NCBI GenBank assembly: GCA_000293845.2
Contig: ALYF01000003.1
Span: 1-64,000 of the forward strand
Source of the DNA: an alpha proteobacterium IMCC14465
Lineage (GTDB): Bacteria > Pseudomonadota > Alphaproteobacteria > RS24
Length of the DNA stretch: 64,000 bases
Direction: 5' to 3'
The translations under genes were made by a program, and so were the position numbers. A model generated the notes under the pieces. It was not told where the DNA came from and made no database searches. It was given only the letters and a program-made list of their open reading frames with translations. Below are positions 44,151 to 51,285 of this stretch, piece by piece; position 1 is the first letter of the stretch, and every line of letters starts with the position of its first letter.

Positions 44151-45670
44151 TATACCGGCTCCTTGAGCCGAGAGACTCGTAGAACTTCCTCAAGCGTGGT
44201 GTCACCCGACAGGACCAAATCGCGCCCACTATCTGCAAGAACCGGCAAACCGTCTGCAATAGCGCGCGCCTCAATATCTAATTCCCCGGCGCCATCCTGT
44301 ATCATGCGACGAATATCGTCATTCACCATAATCAGCTCATATATTCCAATTCGGCCGCGATAACCTGTATTCTGACACTCAGAACAGCCCGTCGGTTGAT
44401 ATAATTCAAGCTGTTGGCTTTTCAGGCCCAGCTTTGCCGCTGTATCTTTAGACGCCTGATATGGTTGCTTACACGATGCACAAAGTTGCCGGACCAATCG
44501 TTGAGCCAGCACGGCTTTGACAGAAGATGCCAGTAAAAACGGCTCTACGCCCATATCTACCAACCGTGTCATAGCCGCAGCTGCGCTATTGGTGTGAACG
44601 GTCGACAAGACCAAATGCCCTGTCAAACTCGCTTGAACGGCAATTTCGGCAGTTTCGGCATCTCGTATTTCCCCGACCATCACCACGTCCGGATCTTGGC
44701 GAAGAATAGACCGCAAACCACTTGAAAAGGTCATGCCAACTTTATTGTTCACCTGAGTCTGACTGACCCCCTTTAGGGCATATTCAATCGGATCTTCAAC
44801 GGTCATAATATTGCGTGACTGATCGTTCAAAAGTCCCAAAGCAGCATAGAGCGTTGTGGTTTTACCCGCACCTGTCGGGCCCGTTACCAACAAAATACCG
44901 TTTGGTTCAGATAAGGCGCTCTCAAAACGTGTACGTATCGTCTCCACCATGCCGAGATCGCCGAGGCTTAAAAATGCCTGATCCTTATCAAGCAGACGCA
45001 TGACCACGCGCTCACCATATCGGATTGGTAATGTGGAAACCCTTACATCATAGCTTTTACCGCCAAGTGTCAGAGATAAGCGCCCGTCTTGCGGCAGACG
45101 TTTTTCGGCAATATCAAGCCGCGCCATCACTTTTACGCGGGACACCAAATAGGGCGCTAACTTAGCTGATAAAGCTGCAATTTCAGCCAAAAGCCCATCT
45201 ACTCGCAATCGGACGGCGACTTTGTCCTCAAAGGGTTCAAGATGAATATCCGACGCCCCGGCGCGAACGGCTTCGCTGAATAAGCTGTTGAGAAGCCGGA
45301 TAACCGGCGCGTCATCATCCCCTGCAAGTAAATCAGCGGATTGTTCAACACCCTGCAAAACACTGTCGAGATCATCGCCATTGGTTTCAGATAAACTATC
45401 AACCTCAGCATCAATTCCGCGGCTGGCATACATGGTTGACAGCAGACTTTCAAAATCTTCATCAGAAAGTGTCTTGACCATATGAACATCACCACATGCC
45501 CGAAACACTTCGGCAATCATGGATCTGTCAGCAGCTTGCGACAGGTTCAGACACAGACCTTTTTTTTCTGGCGATAGCGCCAAGCCATAATCGCGCGCAA
45601 ATGCATACGGCAACATATCAGAGAAACTATGTGCGTCTAAAGTTGGCGAATTGGGGGTTAATTGGACCAT
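44150..45670 (-). CDS. gspE: Type II secretion ATPase E
   Basis: A 506-aa secretion ATPase. Walker A is GPTGAGKTTT, the Asp and His boxes include LRQDPDVVMVGEIRD and TGHLVLSTVHTN, and four zinc-binding cysteines lie in CASC and CSEC near residues 414-452. It powers pseudopilus growth. It is coupled to gspF and lies 8 nt after gspD. Confidence 0.96.
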   Translation of the reverse strand: MVQLTPNSPTLDAHSFSDMLPYAFARDYGLALSPEKKGLCLNLSQAADRSMIAEVFRACGDVHMVKTLSDEDFESLLSTMYASRGIDAEVDSLSETNGDDLDSVLQGVEQSADLLAGDDDAPVIRLLNSLFSEAVRAGASDIHLEPFEDKVAVRLRVDGLLAEIAALSAKLAPYLVSRVKVMARLDIAEKRLPQDGRLSLTLGGKSYDVRVSTLPIRYGERVVMRLLDKDQAFLSLGDLGMVETIRTRFESALSEPNGILLVTGPTGAGKTTTLYAALGLLNDQSRNIMTVEDPIEYALKGVSQTQVNNKVGMTFSSGLRSILRQDPDVVMVGEIRDAETAEIAVQASLTGHLVLSTVHTNSAAAAMTRLVDMGVEPFLLASSVKAVLAQRLVRQLCASCKQPYQASKDTAAKLGLKSQQLELYQPTGCSECQNTGYRGRIGIYELIMVNDDIRRMIQDGAGELDIEARAIADGLPVLADSGRDLVLSGDTTLEEVLRVSRLKEPV

Positions 45671-45678
45671 TTGGAGCG

Positions 45679-47610
45679 TTACTCCTGTTCCGACGGAACG
45701 CCCATGACATCTTGCATCATGTCATCCAGTGAAAGTTTGGTTTTCGCCTTTTTCTGACTGTCAGAAATATAGCCATATTTAAGTTCTGTCACCGCACGAG
45801 CATCTTCGGTTGTCCTGACAATTGTAGGCCGCAGAAATACCATTAAGTTGGTTTTGGATTTTGATTTTTGTTCTGAACTGAAAGCTTTTCCAAGAACAGG
45901 AATACTACCGAGCAGGGGTATTTTATCAACGGATATGCTCTCATCCTGCTGGATTAATCCACCAAGGACAATGATTTCGCCATCACCGACCCGAACCGTG
46001 GTTTCCATTTCTCTTTTATTGGTAATCAACTCAGAAGAATTTGCTGTAATCGGGCCAGAGACAGAGGATACTTCTTGTCTTATTTTAAGACGGATTTCAT
46101 CCCCTTCATTAATTTGAGGAACAACCTCCAACTGTACGCCGACATTTTTGCGGTCAATCGTACGGAATGGGTTGGCATTGGACGAACCCAGCGCCTCGCC
46201 TGTGGTGATAGGTATTTCTTGACCGACAATGAATTTAGCCGGCTCATTATCCAAGGTCATAATTGACGGTGTGGAGAGGATATTGCTTTTCACATCACCG
46301 GATAATGCATTCAGAATAACCCCAAAAATGCCGCCATCACTTCGCGTCCCCGCGGCACCGACCGCCAGCCCGTTAATGCCGAGCATGCTATCAATAGCGG
46401 CAGAACGCAGAAAGCCCGACAGATTATCTGCGGTATCAGAGCTGCTGCTGTCTGACGAATTATCCAGCACCAATGCCCCAGTCGCGGCCAGAATGTTTGG
46501 TGAGGAATTGCTGTAATTAGCAACTGTAAAAGGCACTTTACTGTCTTTGCCCCCGGCAAGAACATATTGCACACCTAGCGACTTGGCCGCATTGTTGGAA
46601 ACTTCAACAATAATGGCTTCGACAAGAACCTGTGCACGCGGGACGTCGAGGGCATAAATCAAATCAATCAGCTTCTTCTGAGCGTCTGCACTTGCCTTAA
46701 TGATGATGGCATTGGCTTCCACATAGCTTGAAATAATAATTTTCTCCGGAGAAAATTTATTAACCCCTGCATCAGGAGCTGCTATGCTATCCGAAAGAGC
46801 TTGCAAGGTCGGCAAAAGCGTTTCGGAATTAGCATATTTCAGCTTCACCACTTTCAGCGAACCATTGGAGGCATTTTCAACATCTAGCTTTTCAATGACC
46901 GGGAAATAACGTGCCACAGCCTGCGGTTGGCCTTTCAAAATCAAAGAGTTGCTGGCGATGATGGGTATCGCTTTAATCGGTTCATAGCTTGCGTTTTTAC
47001 TCGAATTCTCACTGGCTATTTGACGGGCAACATCCGCCATTTCACGGGCAGATGTGTTTTTCAACTTAACGATTTTAACAACGGAATTATCAACATCAAT
47101 CTCGGCAATAATTGACTGAATGCGCGTCAGATTATGCGCATAATCCGAGACTACAATGGCTTGCAATCCCTCGCGCGCGAAACTCAATCCCTTGGGGTTC
47201 ACATATTGTTGCACAACACCCAAAACCTTTACCGGATCGGCATAACGAAGGAAAAAGACTTTAGTGGCGATACGGTCGCCCTTCGCATCCTCCTCCACGC
47301 TATCTTTGAAAGCGACATCGACAGGGATGATTTTATACCCGCCATCAATGGTGGATGTCGCGGCATAGCCGTTGACTTTCAGCACTGAAAGAAAAATCTC
47401 AAAAAGTAATTCGGCATCAATATTCTTACTTGAAACAAGATTTACCTTGCCGGTGACACCTGGGTCGATAATGAATGTTTTCCGCGTGGCGAGGGCGACA
47501 TCTTCAATGAATTCTCGTAAATCCGCATCCTTGTAATTCAGCCCCCCTGAAATTTGTGCATGAGCATTAAACGACATCAGGGTAAACAACAGAACGACTA
47601 AGATTTTCAT
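45679..47610 (-). CDS. gspD: Type II secretion secretin D
   Basis: A ~643-aa outer-membrane secretin with a signal peptide ending FNAHA. The N0 domain (NYKDADLREFIEDVALATRKTF) and N1-N3 repeats with KVVKLKYANSETLLPTLQALSD precede the C-terminal secretin region (QIPITTGEAL, LRPTIVRTTEDA). It forms the outer-membrane channel. I chose ATG 47610; ATG 47634 would only lengthen the signal peptide. The upstream 0.2 kb holds a Pho-box-like array, so this gene may begin its own transcript. Confidence 0.95.
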   Translation of the reverse strand: MKILVVLLFTLMSFNAHAQISGGLNYKDADLREFIEDVALATRKTFIIDPGVTGKVNLVSSKNIDAELLFEIFLSVLKVNGYAATSTIDGGYKIIPVDVAFKDSVEEDAKGDRIATKVFFLRYADPVKVLGVVQQYVNPKGLSFAREGLQAIVVSDYAHNLTRIQSIIAEIDVDNSVVKIVKLKNTSAREMADVARQIASENSSKNASYEPIKAIPIIASNSLILKGQPQAVARYFPVIEKLDVENASNGSLKVVKLKYANSETLLPTLQALSDSIAAPDAGVNKFSPEKIIISSYVEANAIIIKASADAQKKLIDLIYALDVPRAQVLVEAIIVEVSNNAAKSLGVQYVLAGGKDSKVPFTVANYSNSSPNILAATGALVLDNSSDSSSSDTADNLSGFLRSAAIDSMLGINGLAVGAAGTRSDGGIFGVILNALSGDVKSNILSTPSIMTLDNEPAKFIVGQEIPITTGEALGSSNANPFRTIDRKNVGVQLEVVPQINEGDEIRLKIRQEVSSVSGPITANSSELITNKREMETTVRVGDGEIIVLGGLIQQDESISVDKIPLLGSIPVLGKAFSSEQKSKSKTNLMVFLRPTIVRTTEDARAVTELKYGYISDSQKKAKTKLSLDDMMQDVMGVPSEQE

Positions 47611-47730
47611 GAAAGCCACATCCTTTTTAGTCATTGTATTTTTTTTGAAATAAACCGGCGACAAATGACCATCATTAATTATTGGGGGCTAAATCTAAGG
47701 AGAAATGCCAAATATGAGTAGAATGTTTCT

Positions 47731-47763
47731 ATGTGACAGTAATGTGACGCGGATGTGACAGAT
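47731..47763 (-). promoter_or_regulatory. Pho-box-like array of three 11-bp direct repeats upstream of gspD
   Basis: On the minus strand the repeats read CTGTCAC, GCGTCAC and CTGTCAC, each followed by four bases, at 11-bp spacing. PhoB boxes are 11-bp direct repeats of CTGTCA(T/C) plus an AT-rich spacer. A weak -10-like TACTCAT lies at 47720-47714. The array points toward gspD, whose ATG is ~120 bp downstream. Confidence 0.72.
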
Positions 47764-47807
47764 TAATAATTCTTGTGAATGGCTTCACTCAAACAGATAA
47801 ACTCATT

Positions 47808-48638
47808 TTAACGCGTCGCAGTGGCCGTTAAAGGAACGGTAAATGTTAAACTTTGTTTATTCCCATTTCGTTCAATCATCATATCAATTTGCTGACCAAA
47901 ACGGAGCTTTTCCAGCGCCTCGGAGAGGTTTTCATAATTGTGAACACGCTCACCATTGATTTCCATAATGACATCATCAGGCATAAAGGCTGTGCCGGAA
48001 AGCATGGCTGCATATTCAGCTTGAAGAATAAAACCCACCATTGCGCCATTCTCATTTTTAACAGGCTTAAAATAGCTGGTCGTCAAAAAGGGGGGGTGTG
48101 TCTCATCTGTTTTAACAAGTGTTTCATTTTGTTGAGGCGCGGGCGTCGTATCTAGGAAACCACGCAAACGTGAACTGACCTTGCCGAATGAAACAGTTTC
48201 AAAACTACCATTATTATTGATTTCAATTCGGTCATTATAAACGGCTAGTAATTTAATCTTATCGGCCATCTGTTCACCGACACGCACATTTTGCTGTTCC
48301 TGACCTCCGATTTTGTAAATAACACTTCCCATGCCATTACCGTCTGAACGCAGACCAAATAATTTAATATCCAACGTGGACTCGGCGGCACGCACCGTGA
48401 CAGTTGTATCTTCTGCGACGGTTAATTCGGGGAAGAACATATTTTTAAAATCATAGGATTGGGAAAACTGCTGTATGCCCGAAGAAACAGGTTTTTGATA
48501 AGCCGAAATCTTGAGGCTGCCCTTGTCGTCCAGAAACGTCGCAACATAATGGGCAAAAAGAAGCGCCGCCGAAGCTACAAGGACAAGTTCTAGCGCATTA
48601 ACGATAAACTTTGTCGGCGTTGCTTCGGCGGCGGTCAT
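47808..48638 (-). CDS. gspC: Type II secretion system protein C
   Basis: A 276-aa bitopic protein with one N-terminal membrane segment (residues ~14-34), a periplasmic homology region (DIKLFGLRSDGNGMGSVIYKIGG) and a C-terminal PDZ-like domain (FMPDDVIMEINGERVHNYENL). It links the inner platform to the secretin and helps select substrates. It begins 25 nt after the TonB-dependent receptor gene and is probably co-transcribed with it. Confidence 0.92.
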   Translation of the reverse strand: MTAAEATPTKFIVNALELVLVASAALLFAHYVATFLDDKGSLKISAYQKPVSSGIQQFSQSYDFKNMFFPELTVAEDTTVTVRAAESTLDIKLFGLRSDGNGMGSVIYKIGGQEQQNVRVGEQMADKIKLLAVYNDRIEINNNGSFETVSFGKVSSRLRGFLDTTPAPQQNETLVKTDETHPPFLTTSYFKPVKNENGAMVGFILQAEYAAMLSGTAFMPDDVIMEINGERVHNYENLSEALEKLRFGQQIDMMIERNGNKQSLTFTVPLTATATR

Positions 48639-48663
48639 ATTTGAAGTATTTCCTAAACTATAA

Positions 48664-51201
48664 TCAGAATGAGTAATTCAGACCGATAGAAAGTGTGGTG
48701 CCAATATCATAGGCTTCGGCAATCTCTGAACCTTGAAGCCTCTCAGCGCCTTCGTCCAGCAGATTCTTCAGCTTTACAGACAGACCTACAGGGCGGTCAT
48801 AGGCTGTATAGATATCACGGCTATAAACCACATTAAGCTCGAAAGGTGGCTTCTCGATAAGGTCAGGACGTGAGTTTGTACCTAAACGATAAATCCGTTC
48901 ATCAACATAGTTAAGCACGATGTTGAAGAACTCATTAGATTCAAGGTTCTCAAATCCGAACTGTACATTAGCAAGGATTTCGGACTGACCTTGCATCGGC
49001 CCCACGAGATTTGTCACCTCACCGAAATTCGCAGCGCTTCGTATCACTTCTGAATCAATATATGTCGCGTTCGCTTTCACGAATAAATCACGATTCAAAC
49101 GTGTGCCGAGTTGCTTTTCTATCTCAATCTCAATACCTGTGAGCTCAGCTTCATCGGCATTTGCCACTGTATCAAGCTGACCTTCGCCACCGATTGACGC
49201 GATAGAATACTCAATTGGATTGGTAATATCTTTATAAAACACACCAACTGTCAACGAATCACTATCACCGAAATACCACTCATAACGCGCATCGTAGTTC
49301 TTGATTTCAGCGAATTGCAAATTGGGGTTACCCTCTTCCGTCCGGCCGTCTTCACGAATGAAACGGGCTGGTGACAATTCACGACTATCCGGGCGGTTAA
49401 TGGTTTCCGAATAACCGAAACGCAATTGCATATTTTCTGCAAATTCCCAAGTCACAGTTGCTGATGGGAGGAATGACTCAATTTGTTGCGTAACAAGAAG
49501 CGGCGTTAATGTTGACCGGTCGGTCGCACGCACCAGCTGCTCACTATCTTCGTAACGATAGCCGGATGAAACGCGGATGGTATCTGTCAAACGTGTGTCG
49601 ATTTGCCAATAAGCCTGTGCGTTCTCGAAGTCAGCAGAGAAATTGTCAGCGGCACGCGTCAGCGATTGCAGATAAATACCGTTTGGATCAATGTTGGTCG
49701 ACCCAAAGATAACTTCTGGTACACGGAACAATAAATCACGGTTCGTAACCTGACCCATATTATAGTGATATGTCAGATAGTAACTTGAGCGCTCTTTCTC
49801 ATTGTAAGCCGCACCGACTTTAATATCGGTTTCAAAGCCGAAAATATCGGCGACTTGTGTAAGATTAACAACTAAGTCACGTGACTCGTCCTCCATATAA
49901 CCATATTCAGTCAGATTGCCGTCTGTCCGCGTACTGATGCGGAAGGCACCCGGTCCATCATCGTAGAAATATTTATAACGACGACGCAAAGGAACATCAC
50001 GGGTCGCATTGGTAATATTATATGACCAGTCAAGCATCGTCTCGCCAGCATCAATGAGATCAAATGTATGCTCACCGGAAACGGCATTAGAAATAACTTC
50101 ACGTTCTTTCCAATCCAGACGGGTTGTATTTTCAAGATCGTTGGAGTCAGTAGAACCACCTTTGATCTGAACCTGTTTCTGACTCGATCTTAGCAGCACG
50201 CCTGTATATTTAATTTCATTATTGGAGTCGATTTCCCAACCAACTGACAGCAAACCATTGAGATTTGTGTTCCATGAGGTGGTGTTAAAACCGCAATATT
50301 GCGTGCTAACACTTTGATTTTCACAGACGCTATTGGAGAAATTCTGCTGAATCACCAGACCATCATTGGTAGCCGAGTATGAAAATTGCTCACCAAACTG
50401 GTTGCGATACTCACTTGAATAATCAAGGGCAAAAATCATACCGACGACACCATTAGCCGTATCACGACTGGTACCACCGGAAATTTTAGCCGACAAATCT
50501 GGCTTGTTTTCATCAAAGTCAATGGACCAGATGTTAGGAATAGCTTCACCATATTGCTCTAATGCGGCAGGCGTCAGGCTGGTAAGCTGATAATCATTTC
50601 TGAAGATGCTGGGCAATTCTCTGTGACCATCATCCATTGTCAACCAATCACGGTCACTCCCATAATAGGAAAGGCCATCCTTAGTGGTTGACTCGCTATT
50701 ATATCCTGTACTCAGGCTTATGTTTAAGAATGGCTCATCAGGAACGCTTTTCGTCCGTAGATCAATGACACCGCCACCGAAAGCACCGGGATATTCAGCC
50801 GAATAAGTTTTCTGAACAAGCACATTACCAATAATACTCGTCGGAAAAATATCAAGCGGCACGGCCGTTTTCAAAGGATCCGGCGATGGCAATTGCGTGC
50901 CATTTAAAAGTGTGGATGTGTATCTTTCCGTCAACCCTCTAACGACGACATATTTACCTGTCGTATCAGGTGAAAGACCCGGAAGGCGTGTCAGAGCCAC
51001 GGCTATATCGGTATCTCCAGCGAGTGAAAAGTCCTCAGCTTCAAGAACATTGGAAATCTCGGAGGTATTACGTTTTTCATCGGGAATAAAAACCCCAATG
51101 ACCTGAACTTCGTCAATTTCTTGAGCATTGGCTAGGGCTGGAAACGAAGCCAGCAAAGCTATTGCGGCTAAGCTGGAATTAAACTGTTTATAATATGTCA
51201 T
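48664..51201 (-). CDS. TonB-dependent outer-membrane receptor
   Basis: An 845-aa receptor with a signal peptide ending PALANAQ and a TonB-box-like stretch EIDEVQVIG. The plug domain has DIAVALTRLPGLSP and VVVRGLTERY, and the barrel ends LSIGLNYSF. The branch with a PGLSPDTTGKYVVVRGL plug is the type common in Caulobacterales-like bacteria for carbohydrate or phosphate-rich polymer uptake. The ATG at 51201 has CAGG upstream; the open frame begins at a TTG at 51210. It lies between the large lipoprotein and gspC. Substrate unknown. Confidence 0.93.
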   Translation of the reverse strand: MTYYKQFNSSLAAIALLASFPALANAQEIDEVQVIGVFIPDEKRNTSEISNVLEAEDFSLAGDTDIAVALTRLPGLSPDTTGKYVVVRGLTERYTSTLLNGTQLPSPDPLKTAVPLDIFPTSIIGNVLVQKTYSAEYPGAFGGGVIDLRTKSVPDEPFLNISLSTGYNSESTTKDGLSYYGSDRDWLTMDDGHRELPSIFRNDYQLTSLTPAALEQYGEAIPNIWSIDFDENKPDLSAKISGGTSRDTANGVVGMIFALDYSSEYRNQFGEQFSYSATNDGLVIQQNFSNSVCENQSVSTQYCGFNTTSWNTNLNGLLSVGWEIDSNNEIKYTGVLLRSSQKQVQIKGGSTDSNDLENTTRLDWKEREVISNAVSGEHTFDLIDAGETMLDWSYNITNATRDVPLRRRYKYFYDDGPGAFRISTRTDGNLTEYGYMEDESRDLVVNLTQVADIFGFETDIKVGAAYNEKERSSYYLTYHYNMGQVTNRDLLFRVPEVIFGSTNIDPNGIYLQSLTRAADNFSADFENAQAYWQIDTRLTDTIRVSSGYRYEDSEQLVRATDRSTLTPLLVTQQIESFLPSATVTWEFAENMQLRFGYSETINRPDSRELSPARFIREDGRTEEGNPNLQFAEIKNYDARYEWYFGDSDSLTVGVFYKDITNPIEYSIASIGGEGQLDTVANADEAELTGIEIEIEKQLGTRLNRDLFVKANATYIDSEVIRSAANFGEVTNLVGPMQGQSEILANVQFGFENLESNEFFNIVLNYVDERIYRLGTNSRPDLIEKPPFELNVVYSRDIYTAYDRPVGLSVKLKNLLDEGAERLQGSEIAEAYDIGTTLSIGLNYSF

Positions 51202-51244
51202 TTTTGGCAACCTGATTTTGAAGGCATAAACCGAAGAGTGAGTT

Positions 51245-51271
51245 GGCCGCCGCAGCTAGGCTGCGACGGCC
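51245..51271 (-). promoter_or_regulatory. 12-bp hairpin between the lipoprotein and receptor genes
   Basis: On the transcript strand, a 12-bp stem (one G-U pair) closes a 3-nt loop, in the space between the lipoprotein stop and the TonB receptor start. No U-tract follows, so it is not a classic terminator. It could be an attenuator or an mRNA stability element that lets the lipoprotein be made in excess over the downstream genes. Confidence 0.7.
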
Positions 51272-51285
51272 AGTATCCTTAAGGA

